Shown here: in pieces, positions 24,685 to 35,301 of the stretch | How positions within the stretch are numbered: position 1 is the first letter of the stretch | Layout: every line of letters starts with the position of its first letter | Origin: Polytrichum commune | Taxonomy: Eukaryota > Streptophyta > Polytrichopsida > Polytrichales > Polytrichaceae | Reading direction: 5' to 3' | NCBI GenBank assembly: GCA_950295325.1 | Contig: OX485806.1 | Span: 25,980,001-26,044,000, forward strand | DNA length: 64,000 nt | The notes under the pieces: generated by a model | Seen by the model: the letters and a program-made list of their open reading frames with translations, nothing else | Database searches by the model: none | Told to the model about the DNA's origin: nothing | Position numbers and translations under genes: made by a program

Positions 24685-24983
24685 TATAGGTGTCCATACC
24701 TAACTTCAAGACTTGCACATATACCACTCAAATATACATGTCCAATTAAGAAGAGTGACCACGAAAGGCCCATATACATTTGTAAATAATTGTATCCTAC
24801 TTAGTGTCACGTACATTACATAATCTATGTATCATCCCTATTGTCAAGCAAATCGAATATTTTCATCCGGAAATGTAATGCCTCTAATGACATTACCATT
24901 ATGTTGTAATTCTATGCTATATGATTGTGGATAGTCTCCTTCCTTGCAATGGTTGTAACATGATAGCCTACCAAAATACCAAG

Positions 24984-25150
24984 TAAGGGTAACCAACTAG
25001 TCATTTAGTAAGTAGAGTAAGGCTAATTAACTATTTATTTAGTAAGTAGAATAAGGGTAACCAACTAGTCATTTAGTAAGTAGAGTAAGGGTAACCAACT
25101 AGTTATTTAGTAAGTAGAGTAAAGGTAACCAACTAGTTATATAATAAGTA
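24984..25150 (-). repeat. 34-bp minisatellite inside the right TIR
   Basis: About five units of the same 34-bp repeat as 3097-3430, in inverse orientation. Confidence 0.9.
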
Positions 25151-25446
25151 GGCCTAGCCACTGGGCCCACCTAGCCACTAGGCCCGACACCACCCTAAAT
25201 CCAGCCTCCCCAAAAAAGACATGAGGCCCATGGCCCCACCCCGCCTTGGTGGCAAGCACCACCCCCGCCCCCCACCCCACCGCCACCTAGGATCATTGAG
25301 GCCCTTGGATGGGCCTTGGTGGATCAACGGTCCGGATGCACCATGAAGAATCTCATATATAGCGCCTCAGTGACATGGCAACCGAACCGGCAAAAAGGTG
25401 TGAATCTAGCCAAAAAAGGTGTGGAAATAGCGATCCCCAAAATGTA

Positions 25447-26957
25447 TTGAAGTACTATGTGATAATTGTGGTCTATCCTCAATGGAGGAGAGTTGTATTG
25501 TTTCAATGACCCTTTGTTTAGTGGGCATTGGGCAATTAACATTACAAACAAACACTTCATTCACGCTGGCCTTGCAAAAGATCCGGAGTTTTTATCTATC
25601 TATATGATAATTGTGGGACTTCATACCAAATAGTTTGTAACTTTTCATTCAATTTGCTAAACGTGATACAAAACTTGTAGGTGTTTCATGTTTCCTATGC
25701 AATCATAAACATTTTCTATGCTAGGACGATCCCAAACCTAAAAAGCTTCACAGAACCCACCTCCAAGTTCAGGGTGGTAGTCTGCCAATTTGTTTTGGGC
25801 TTGTAGTTCTTGCCTCAATTAGAGTCCCCACCACATTTGAAAAAGTTTTTATCAAAGTTTCTGTCACATTTTTTTCTATGTGCATGGGGTCCAATAAATA
25901 GCGGATGAGAAGATCCTGACACAAATATGATTATATAGGACAAAAATCTTCAATATGCAAATATACACCACATTTGTATTAACTACACAAAATCAAATAA
26001 TAGAAGCATGAATGTCATATAAACTGCGTAGATTGAAATAATTGTGTACCTTCCAATAAGGTAGGGTGTATAAAAGCAATAATCTTTTCATTCCCCTAAA
26101 TCCATTTGCGATTTGAAACTCACAAATATATGCCCAACGTCTTTTCCAATACCTTCCTGAAGATCGAACTATTAGAGGGTTATTGTTCATACTACCACCA
26201 AATTTATTTCTCCATCATTTTCCTCGCCATTTGTACTTACTAGGAAGAAATTATCTAAAAGAAAAGAAAAGAAAATATATATGAATCCACTTACTGCAAA
26301 TGGTAGTCTTTCAACACAAAATTAATATGACAAGCATGTTTGCCTCAAGTGACCAATCCTCAACACTCCCAAGCTTGAAAAAAAGATTTGAACATTTACA
26401 TTAGTTTCACCCTATTATACAAGAGTGCACATCCATGGACGCCATATAGATGTAAATGTATATGGACTTCAAACATGATCATAGTCACCAATTTCAAGCA
26501 GAAGCATTTCCTAGATAGTTAATAATTATCAAGCTTTTAATAACTATAGTAGCTTCATGAGTACTTTAGGCTTACTTTCATGATGTAATTTTGATTGTAC
26601 CACAACAATTTTTTGATTATGAAATTGTTGTTGAAGTTGGAGCATTAGATTGCTCGTAGTCATAGAAATGTAATATTAAAAGTAGTAAGGTTGTAATAAG
26701 CCTACGAGATTGGTCCGTAGTGAGAGAAGAGTTATGATCCCATATTGTTTGTATCAACCAGGGTGAAAATGAGCAATAAATGGCAAGGCAAGGGGTAGAG
26801 GAGACCATCTCACTTTAAGCATTGTTCATATGCCTTTGTGCATGTGTTCTTGCTTGTGCAATTTCATCTCTAATCCTATTGAATTCCAATAACCTTGACA
26901 AACTTGCAGCTTAACCAAAGTTTCTATGTTATTAGGAAAAATATACATGGAACCTTG
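25447..26957. other. Intergenic AT-rich DNA
   Basis: Right flank of the large MULE. No gene, RNA or repeat family was recognised. The short open frames lack any codon structure or motif. Confidence 0.5.
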
Positions 26958-27205
26958 GGGTGATCACACCCCTTACGTTTCGTAACCACGTGCGATAATG
27001 GGGTATTTAATGAGGGGATATTTATGGACCTCTCAATATTTTTTCCCTCCCTATTTGTAGATATAAAAAACTACTTTGACGTATTTTTTAGCACCCTATA
27101 TTTATTTGTAATTATTAGAGAGGCTAATTTTTGGCATAGTGTTTTTATATGAATCGTACAAATACCAAATAATGAACGGAATACTATAGCATTGTGAAAC
27201 CAACT
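26958..27205 (+). repeat. Left arm of a distant 250-bp inverted repeat
   Basis: It begins GGGGTGATCACACCCC and continues through CCACGTGCGATAATGGGG. It matches the reverse complement of 36750-36998 along its length. It looks like a MULE- or MITE-type terminus, but no target duplication joins the two arms. Confidence 0.65.
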
Positions 27206-27666
27206 ATGTGAGCAACACACATTCCATATCAGTTATGACAAAACATGAAATTTTGCACAACTACCTACTCCAAAAAAACAAGGTTGCATTCAAATACAAG
27301 AAAGTTAACTACAAAACATCAAGTAAATTTATTTTAATTATGTTCACAAACACATTCAACTATAGTCTCATTCAAATTTTGTAACAAACATCTACAATGT
27401 GAAGGGTTAGGATACAACTATGCACCCTCCAATATTATCAAGATACAAGTTCAACACAATGCCACCGACTCCAATGTACTCGAAATCAAATAACTTACGA
27501 AACATAGGAGTCATCTAAATACCTACCAAACATCTGAAACTCTAATTCAAGTATTAATTACCAAGGCAATTTTCTCTCAAAACGGCCACCAATTCTCTAT
27601 CAAGCACGAGCTGGAACCTTCCGGGACACATACAGTGATTGCCCAACACGATCAAATTATTTCCAA

Positions 27667-27776
27667 CTTGCACCCCAAACTTACTTGTAAACGGAATCAC
27701 CGCTCCTTCTTGTGGATGTCGGGTTGTTCGTTTGCATGATGAAGTCGTTCATTTACAAGTAAGTTTGGGGCGCAAG
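27667..27776. repeat. Strong hairpin with 25-bp arms
   Basis: The left arm 27667-27691 (CACCCCAAACTTACTTGTAA core) and right arm 27752-27776 are inverse copies with 24 of 25 matches, separated by 60 bp. It lies about 340 bp upstream of gene copy A. Open frames across it in both directions are side effects of the symmetry. Confidence 0.85.
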
Positions 27777-28110
27777 TATGATGGCATATACCAATTTGTA
27801 AATGTATGTGTGCTTGTCTGGTTCTATGAAGCAATATGGCACGTGCCCAGGCTTCTTCCTTACTTCCCCTGTGACCCATAAATCTTCCTCGCAGACACCC
27901 CCAGAGCATCCCAACTCTTAAGCAGACTCCTCGATCTTCTTCACCTCCGCAACCCAGTTTCATTGTTCACATAGCTTGGGTTTGAGTCGATTACTCTCCA
28001 GTTCCTCTATTAAGGTTTGCTACATTATTAGTGATCGCAATCGAGGTGAGTGGTCCCCAAAGAGTGAACTTGCAGTAATTTTGGAACCTCATAATTGTTG
28101 TGCAACCAAG

Positions 28111-28787
28111 ATGGACACATTGAGACGCGCTGATGCCGATGTCGCCGCAGCCACGAGCTAACGCTAGGTGGCGCATGAACAGGTAAAAGGTTTTTCCATT
28201 CTGAAGTGGTTGTGTTGTGTTTTAGCTTGTGGTGTGAAGCTCAACGACATTGATGTCAAAGAGCAACCAGAAGCTATATGGATTCTGCTGTGGCACAAGA
28301 AGCATGATACCTTGCGATGTCATTGCCGCGCTGCATATTGTTTGTACTGGAATAATGGCCACTGTCCTCCCATTAAGTTTGTCACTTTATTGGTAAATTA
28401 GAAATAGCGGTATTGTTGGAAAAGTTGTGGATCCTGTATCCAGCGTGTCCTCTTTATGTGAACACTTCCCTCTAAAGGTTTCACATAATCCAGAGATGCA
28501 TTTGAATGCTCGGTCTTCCGCGTCTGTCTGCAAAGCTTAGAGTGCGCAACAACATTCAACAGAAAGTGACAATAAATATGTGTCCATGTTAATCTTGCAG
28601 GCACAACCATCTGGTTAGGCTGCTGTGGCAGAAGAACAATATTACTCACCCCGTTGGCTACCAGGAGGCGAAGACTAGGGCATGGTTCAACTACATTAAC
28701 CCTCTCTTCTACATGTGTCGCAATCCAGAACAACCTCACCCGCGTCGGCCGAAGGCGGAGGGCCATATAAAGGAGGAGCTAAACTGA
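28111..28787 (+). pseudogene. Small two-exon basic protein family, copy A (frameshifted)
   Basis: Exon 1 (28111-28182) opens MDTLRRADADVAAAT, then shifts frame because 8 bases are missing relative to copies C and D (72 versus 80 bp). It still ends GCATGAACAG before GTAAAA. Exon 2 (28601-28787) begins right after TTGCAG and stays open. It keeps the family core (THPVGYQEAKTRAWFNYINP, LFYMCR), but its C-terminus is diverged (PRRPKAEGHIKEELN) and lacks the NNLGG..GRRR ending. The function of the family is unknown. The copy looks inactive. Confidence 0.82.
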
Positions 28788-29404
28788 AGCTTTCAGCGAC
28801 TGTGGCTTCGACAAATGAAGAGCTTATATCAGGAACATATGCATTGCTAAAGTCTTTCTACCTTGAGAGATTTGTATAGAATAAAGTGTTGAAAGTCCTC
28901 ACTGAAATCATAATTCGTGCTGCAATTATTCTGTCGTTTGAAAGTCTCTAATTAATTCGAGGTTTATCAAGAAACACTGTACCTTAGGTAGGCATTCCAC
29001 TCTTTGTGGTGTATCTGGAGTATATGTGCATTGCCAGATATGTTGATTGGCAGTTGCATTTCAGCAATCCACATTTGGTACTTCATTGTGCAGAACATGA
29101 AGGGATTCTTCCAAATCATATACTTTTTCACATTTATACTGGTGAGGTGTTGGGCAATGTGTTCCGACTGATTTTTGCACTGACAAATGCCTTCTCTAAG
29201 TATGTGATCGATCTTTAGATTCAGGATAGCATAGGTAACACCAGGTGGAACTGAATCATACTGTTCATTGAACAAGGAGATAGACAAGCCTTAACATAGG
29301 ATGAAGGCTAAGCTAGTCTATTTATGAGGGACGGCAAATTAAACTACAGGGTGCTGCTAATCTTCATGGAGGAATTGACAGTAGAACATACAGTGAAATT
29401 GTAG
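28788..29404. other. Spacer between copy A and the U2 gene
   Basis: No gene was recognised. It holds the presumed 3' region of copy A and the distal U2 upstream sequence. Confidence 0.5.
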
Positions 29405-29455
29405 ATCCCATAAGTTTGGTGTCTAGTTTGGTATTGGCAAGGTGACCATATAATG
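29405..29455 (+). promoter_or_regulatory. U2 promoter: USE-like element and TATA box
   Basis: ATCCCATAAG at 29405-29414 resembles the plant upstream sequence element (RTCCCACATCG) in its first six bases and sits near -70. CATATAATG at 29447-29455 gives a TATA box near -29. The distance of roughly 35 bp between them fits plant RNA polymerase II snRNA genes rather than the shorter polymerase III spacing. Confidence 0.6.
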
Positions 29456-29477
29456 TGAAATTGAGCACAGTTGAAGT

Positions 29478-29670
29478 ATACCTTTGTCGGCCTTTTGGCT
29501 AAGATCAAGTGTAGTATCTGTTCTTATCAGTTTAATATTTGATACGAGGCTCATCGAGCTTCATGATATTAATCTAATATTTGATCGGGTGTGAGCTCAT
29601 GTGGCAGCTTGCTGCCAGGGCCCGCAAGTGTCGCCTTGGAACTGCACTACTTCCTTGGCCGGCGCAACCC
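29478..29670 (+). ncRNA. U2: U2 spliceosomal snRNA
   Basis: The 5' end ATACCTTTGTCGGCCTTTTG and the stretch GGCTAAGATCAAGTGTAGTA are the near-invariant U2 5' domain. They include the branch-point recognition sequence GTAGTA at 29511-29516. Stem IIa (TTCTTATCAGTTTAATATTTGAT) follows. A 3' hairpin TGGCAGC/GCTGCCA and a final stem GCCTTGG...CCTTGGC complete the usual plant-like layout at about 193 nt. The Sm site is TAATATTTGA, a weaker match to the usual A(U)nG. The 3' end is estimated. U2 pairs with the intron branch point during splicing. The promoter at -70 and -29 suggests a real locus, but the Sm variant leaves room for a diverged copy. Confidence 0.92.
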
Positions 29671-30479
29671 AAAACCCTTAGGGGAACCAAATAATTTAAA
29701 TAGCACCTTGCCGAACTATGTTCATCATGATGTGTAGTAGATGAATGTAATTAAGTTTTTATTGATTTACGAATTTGGCAATTGCTATGTGAAATTTTCA
29801 TGTACTATCCCCATAAACAACTGCTTGCCAGGCTGTAGGAGTTTTGGATCCCAATCTCGAAGGGCTACGGCAGTTTGACGCAACAGAGTTGAGACTCGCG
29901 GTATACGCGTTGGAATTTAGAAACAGTAAGTTAGGCTTCCTGCGTTAGGGTTTGAAAAGAGCGCCTCCCATATTCATATCACCTTCACCCGTTCTCTCTC
30001 TCGCGCAGTATATAGGTCTCTCAAAGCTCTGTGGTCCCTCATCTCACTTGAGTGTCATGCTCTATGAGGTTTGGGCATGTTGAGTATTGTGCTCTGGTGG
30101 TCGTATGGTGTTTAGGACGCTTAGGAATTTTTCTGACCCGAATGCCTCTCGAGGTATTTGGTGATGCTTTAGGATCTAGGGTTCAGTATGCTGTATTTGT
30201 ATGATCTTGAATTTTTGTGACGAGGTGACGGAGGCCTCTGGTATCTGGTGTTGTGAGCATCCCTTGTGTTTTTGTAATGATGCAGCACCTCGTAAACGAG
30301 GCCGATAATAATTTGGTCAGGCGCGACGTGGGTTGGGTTGTCCCTTCACCATTACTTTTGTCCTGTTCACAGAATGTGGCAAGGTTGGGATTCCAATTAG
30401 AGTTTCAGTGTCAGTTCATAGTGTTATCTTGATTTCGTAGTTTGGCCGATAATTGTTACCTGTAGGGTGGAATTGCATG
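29671..30479. other. U2 downstream region, possible second promoter
   Basis: No coding frame was recognised. CTCTCTCTCGCGCAG followed by TATATAGG at 30009-30016 looks promoter-like. Short stems such as CCTCG-TAAA-CGAGG (30289-30302) occur. Confidence 0.4.
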
Positions 30480-30560
30480 CGGCGCTGAGACCTTGTTTGA
30501 CAAGGAGAACCTGGTGAGTGTGTCGTAGAATTCTATGACGCGAAACCGTTACCCTGCAAT
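30480..30560 (+). repeat. About 80-bp duplicated motif, copy 1
   Basis: It contains a 24-bp identical core at 30489-30512 with a CCTTG-TTTGA-CAAGG hairpin, followed by ATTCTATGACG. The second copy is at 31270-31345. No reading frame is conserved. Confidence 0.75.
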
Positions 30561-31269
30561 GTTAGTAGTTGTCCAGGTGTAAGAAGGTGACGAGGAGAAA
30601 TTGTCGCCCCAGTCCTAAGCGAGTGCTTGTGCTCCATGAGGATTGACTCTTTCGAAATGTGATTCTGATTCTGATAAATTTATTAATTAGGATCCAAGGG
30701 AAGTGATCATGATGCATCACGCGACGTCCGAACGTATTTATTCGCGTGTGGATTTGCGAAACATGATTTGCACGTCAGTCTGATCCCTTGGGTTGTGGAT
30801 GCAATGGATGCAGTGTTAGGGTATCCGATGTTGCCGAAACATCTGATCTTTGTGATGTGGAATTATGAGTACCATATTTGAGCTGAGGCTTATGTTGGTA
30901 GCAGGTTAGGTTGTGGTTGATGTGACCGGAGAAGCCCGGGGGACGACAGAAAACATAGAACTAATTTGAGAAATTAGTGAGGAACAAAATAGTCAGTACC
31001 AATTGACTGCTTTCTCTATAAGAAATGCATTGTCGTACTCCTTCTGCGAGCGCAGGCGAATCTTTTGTTTAGTTGTAACATATAATGTTTTGGAATTGAA
31101 ACGCTTCACGGAGTGCTTCTCGGGGGGTTCTCATTCTGAATGAGTTCGGCGAGATTATTCAGGTGCAGGTTCTTTTGTATGTTAACATGATGGTGTGATA
31201 GTCCAAAATGCCTGGGGTGGGATAATTGAGACTTGGCTGATGATGGTGACCTCTAGGGCGCAGTTGCAG

Positions 31270-31345
31270 GTGGTGCTGGGACCTTGTTTGACAAGGAGAA
31301 CCTCCTCAGTAGGCCCCTGCATTCTATGACGTGAAAATGTAGACT
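31270..31345 (+). repeat. About 80-bp duplicated motif, copy 2
   Basis: It shares the 24-bp core (31280-31303) and the downstream ATTCTATGACG with copy 1, 791 bp away. The rest of 30560-32030 shows no recognised gene. A 68-codon open frame at 31613-31819 has no recognisable motif. Confidence 0.75.
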
Positions 31346-32030
31346 GAAGCCTCTTCCAAGTAGAAAACTTATCCTGTTGATGTATGAAGCGGGTGATGGA
31401 AGAAAAAATTCGAAAGCATCTAAATGTATGAATCATGTGGAATTGTACCATCTTTCGACTGAAGCTCATAAAAATGAGCTGGAAGGTATATGAAAGGTTG
31501 GTCTGTTCGAGAGAAAACAGTAAGTTGTTATGAGAAAACAGTGAGTAACGAAACATGCCGTACCAACTGACAGCTAATCCCCGTAATTTCAACTTTTGCT
31601 CCTAATTAGCGTTTGCGAACTGGGTCCGTGGAATATGATTTTCAAATTGAGACCTTCGCTGAACTGTATAACCGCCGTCATTGGTATGGAAATAAATGTG
31701 GCGTCTCTTCAAATGTATTGGTGAACTATGGACAAAGACCAACTTATGTCATTCGAGAGAACGGACTTTCCATGCCAAAAGCTTGTCAGCCCACATGTTG
31801 CCCATCAGTTTGCACGTGAAAAAGCTTAAATTCTTGAATGGGGTACATCCCTTTAATTTTTGCACAATAGCGTAAAACACAATGTGGACTGTTGATGCAC
31901 AGTACCAATCAGCTTAAAAGCTGGCGATGCACATTCTCTGCAGATACACACAAGAAGTGGTGAATCTATGGAATGGTGTTTTTGTACAAATCTCTCCAAA
32001 TAACAAGAACCTTTGCAATGCATCTCTTTT

Positions 32031-32726
32031 CTACATAGCCCTCCGTCTTCTGCCGACGCCTGAGAGATTGTTCTTGATGCGGCGGACGTAGAAGAGGGGA
32101 TAGATGTAGTTGAATCTTGCCCTAGTCTTGGCCTTGTGGTAACCCACTGGGTGTGTCATCTTGTTCTTCTGCCAGCGCAGCCTAGCCAGAGGGTTGTGCC
32201 TGCCAGATGAACATTGAAACAGATAGAGTCAGCAATCCTGTACGCATCTTTTGTTGCATGTTGTTGCGCACCCTACTGTTTGCACACAGAAGCTAAATAC
32301 CATGTATTCAATGCACCTCTGGATCATATAAAACCCTGAGAGGGGAATTTCGCAAACAGGAGGAGACACTGTGCACAGGCCTCCAACAGAGTCTCGATGT
32401 CTAAACCAAGAAATTAACGAAATGGGAGAACAGGACCATCAATTCAGTGCAAACATGTTCGCAACGGTTACGAGAACATGCAGCACGATTAAATCGCGAG
32501 GTATTCTTCTTCTTACGCTATCGCAGAATAAACCCCAGGGCTTCTGGACGTTGCTCTTTCAACAATGTGGTTGAGGTTCAATCACAAGCTTAAAAAAAGA
32601 AGCTATGAATGGCAAATTATTTCTGCCTAACGATTGAATATGTACCTGTTCATGCGCCACCTAGCTGTAGCGCGTGGGGTGTGTGGCTGCGGCGACGTCG
32701 GCATCGGCTCTCCTCAATGTGTCCAT
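32031..32726 (-). pseudogene. Small two-exon basic protein family, copy B (frameshifted)
   Basis: Exon 1 (32726-32646) opens MDTLRRADADVAAATH like copy A, but has one extra base before the RATARWRMN segment (81 versus 80 bp). The main frame therefore stops at codon 22. Exon 2 (32199-32031) is fully open and well conserved (RLRWQKNKMTHPVGY, KTRARFNYIYPLFYVRRI, NNLSGVGRRRRAM). The GT and AG sites are intact. An in-frame internal ATG in exon 1 could still give a shortened protein of about 77 residues. It faces copy A across the U2 gene. Confidence 0.82.
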
Positions 32727-32916
32727 GTTGATTGCACAACAACGATCTCCACTTTCAAAAAAACCGCTCCTGTTCAGAGGATTGAATGAGTTGCAAAATC
32801 GATGACTTCACAAAGAATTCCTCGCTGGTCACTACGCTTACACCAAATTCTGAATGCTAAGCTGAAGAATGCGAAGAAACTGGGATGCTGTGGGAGTAGC
32901 TTTGCTGCGACGAGAG

Positions 32917-32923
32917 TTTTATA
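32917..32923 (-). promoter_or_regulatory. TATA box for copy B
   Basis: TATAAAA on the minus strand lies about 190 bp upstream of the copy B start, followed by a CT-rich leader. Copy B thus retains a plausible promoter. Confidence 0.55.
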
Positions 32924-32929
32924 TGTCGA

Positions 32930-33962
32930 GGGGTTTTGTAGGTGAAGGCAGAGGAGAAGGGCACGCGGCTAGATGATGTGGCACAGACAGGTAGATCCCT
33001 TGGCGGCAAGGCTATGGACACGTGGACTAGTAGTGTGCTTACTAATATCTTTGCATGAGTATGTTCAATAGTGTTATGAGGTGTATGTTAATGTTACACA
33101 ATGGTCTACAAGTTGACTGAAGTGTACACAGATGACACTTGGCATTAATATGTTTAATAATATCTCCCCCTTGTATTCTGAAATACAAAATTGTCATCTC
33201 AAGAATCCCAATGTGGTATGGTAAATGTCATAATGCAAATAAATTTTCATTTAAAAAGTCAATTATGTTGACGAATAGAATCATAATGACAATAATTAGC
33301 ACATGTGACACTTTGAGACCCCTAGACATCTCCTTTAGACTCTTTGCAAATAGTGTCCATGACACTAAATACCATAAAAGGTGTAATGGTCTAAAGCAAG
33401 AAATGGCGTTCAAAGGAAAGCTCACATTTTGAAAAACCATTTTGGAAGGTAATTGGGTCCAAAGGAGGGTATGGTTCAAGGTTCAATTTGCCTCAAATTG
33501 CTTCACATTGGTCCCTATGGTTTGGACTGTGAACCCCCATCTAAAGCTCCTCTTAAGGTAGACATGCCTAATTCCTTTACTTATCTTGATCACACCTACA
33601 CTGAGTGGCATGTTGTTAGGTGTGGTTCCAAGATTGGATTTCAAAAACACATGTTTTCGAAAAAGAATGGACTATGTAGTCAAAATATGATACTATCCAT
33701 TCTAGGTTCCAGTAGTGAACATAGTTAAGGGGACCTACATTAAGTAGCACAAGAATTCTCACTCATAGGATATTCATATGAGCTTCGAAAATTTTGAGAA
33801 AAGTGGCTATAATGGCCTTGATTTAGATGTGCTAACCATCTCATACGAATCACATGTTTCGTATCCTAGGAGAAGTGACTTGGTTGGAATAAGTAACCAT
33901 TTAAGATCCATGTACCCTACATCAATCTTAAAAGCTTGCAATTGACATATCTCAGGGTCCAG
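32930..33962. other. Repeat-derived intergenic DNA
   Basis: No gene was recognised. 33770-33920 resembles the inner part of the MULE left terminal repeat (about 3770-3900), sharing for example GATATTCATATGAGCT and GCTAACCATCTC. It is a fragment of a related element. Confidence 0.5.
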
Positions 33963-34289
33963 TTATAAGTTCATCACGCACACTTGGCAACAAATCTCAC
34001 TTTGGAAAAGAGTGTTCACCTCTCCATGCCACATTACCATGCCATGTGTATGGAATACAATATGCACGGCTGCCTCACCTTGGTAGCCGCTACCGTTGCC
34101 GCCGCAGCCTGGAGAAAGGACCAGGTTCGCTTTGACGGGCAGTAACCGGCCATTGCAGGTGAAGCGCATCTGCAAGACCGGCCACTGTAGGTCAACATAG
34201 GACATCATGCCCAGACAGGCTTCGGGGGCATACCCGCGAAAAAAATGGGGGAGCGGACCGCTGTTTCCCGCAAAATAGCATGTGTCCAT
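33963..34289 (-). other. GC-richer open frame of unknown origin
   Basis: A 108-codon open frame in a patch clearly richer in G+C than its surroundings. It reads plausibly as protein (LQWPVLQMRFTCNGRLLPV, AVHIVFHTHGMVMW), but I do not recognise a family. It abuts the gypsy remnant and could be a captured host fragment. Confidence 0.3.
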
Positions 34290-34299
34290 GCCTCAGCTC

Positions 34300-35301
34300 C
34301 AAGGTCAAGGCATTACTCGGCGAATGCCATTTGGTTTATGTAATTCGCTTGCCACATTTTCTAGATTAGGAACCAACACCTTTCGAAACCACCTTCATGT
34401 CACTATGGAGTTGTTTTTGGATGACTTTGCACTATATAGTACAATGGAAAAACATGCCTAACACCTACAAGAATGTTTTGATGATTGTATGGCAACCGGA
34501 ATTTCTATTAACACCACGAAGTCAGTGTTTTTAGTTCCCTTTGGTAAATTAGTTGGCCATATAGTCTCTAAGCAAGGAGTAGCCACTGATCCTGATAAGA
34601 TTGCTATCATTGCATCTCTACTGATCCCTACCACAGTGACTGAAGTAAAAGGATTTTTAGGACATGTTGGATACTACCGAAGATTCATTTTTAGATATTA
34701 TGGCATTGCCTTACCATTGACAAAATTGCTAAAAGTTACAGACACTCCACCAGTGTGGACAAACGCATGTACAGAAGCCTTCAATACCCTTAAGAAGAAG
34801 TTGATTACTGCACCCATCTTAGTTGCTCCAAATTGGGAGAAGGATTTTGAAGTCTACGTAGACGCTTCCAATGTAGCAATTGGTGCAGTTTTGAGTTAAA
34901 AAGATGAGAAAGGTCATGATCACCCCATTTACTTTGCAAGTCGTCAACTAGTACAAGCTGAGTGTAACTACACAGTCACAGAAAGAGAAGCATTGGGAAT
35001 GATATTTGCAGTCCAAAAGTTCCAACACTATTTATTGGGATACAAGTTCAATTTCCACATAAATCATGATGCCCTAAAATACATGATAAACAAACCCCAG
35101 CTGAGTGGTAGAATAACAAGATGGGTTTTATTGTTACAAAAGTTTAATTTCACTGTCCAAGTCCGACCCGGTAAGAGTCATGCTAATGCGGACCACTTAT
35201 CCAGACTAAGTGACACATTAGGTACAGAACCCATTGATGATTCTTTCCCGGATGCTAATCTGTTTTTCATAGAAAAAGTGTCACATGAGTACGCTGATTA
35301 A
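34300..35301 (+). pseudogene. Ty3/gypsy reverse transcriptase-RNase H remnant
   Basis: One frame encodes MPFGLCNSLATFSRL, the LDD catalytic box in MELFLDDFALYS, VGHIVSKQGVATDPDKI and VKGFLGHVGYYRRFI. It then gives the RNase H domain (YVDASNVAIGAVLS, YTVTEREALGMIFA, HINHDALKYMINKP, RITRWVLLLQKFNF, HANADHLSRL). It is broken by TAA at 34459-34461 and TAA at 34897-34899. It lacks protease, most of the RT fingers and integrase, and no LTRs flank it. The order RT-RNase H and the motifs are those of plant Ty3/gypsy elements. Confidence 0.92.

Larger units (their letters stand above)
2832..25438 (+). mobile_element. Giant autonomous-type MULE with nested insertions
   Basis: The element starts GGGGATCGCT and ends with its inverse AGCGATCCCC. 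It is flanked by identical 8-bp direct repeats AAAATGTA at 2824-2831 and 25439-25446. Long terminal inverted repeats occupy 2832-3858 and 23659-25438. A FAR1/MULE-type transposase gene (20261-23639) lies just inside the right repeat. Mutator-like elements are known for long terminal repeats and 8-11 bp duplications. Most of the 22.6 kb is later insertions: hAT 4492-8351, CACTA 8716-18956 and solo LTR 21447-22951. A captured SnRK1 fragment lies at 19106-20233. Without the three insertions and their duplications the element would be about 7 kb. Confidence 0.9.
23659..25438 (-). repeat. Right terminal inverted repeat of the MULE
   Basis: Reverse-complement match to 2832-3858. It starts 20 bp after the transposase stop codon. 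It has five instead of about ten minisatellite units, and 885 bp not present in the left arm. Confidence 0.9.

Noticed and set aside
27639-27963. ORFs on both strands across the hairpin
   Set aside because: The same motif (PNLLVN) appears in both directions because of the inverted arms. No gene is implied.
28168-28401. 77-codon ORF starting in copy A exon 1 (MAHEQVKGFS)
   Set aside because: It begins in the shifted frame and runs through the intron. Homology with copies B-D shows the intron there.
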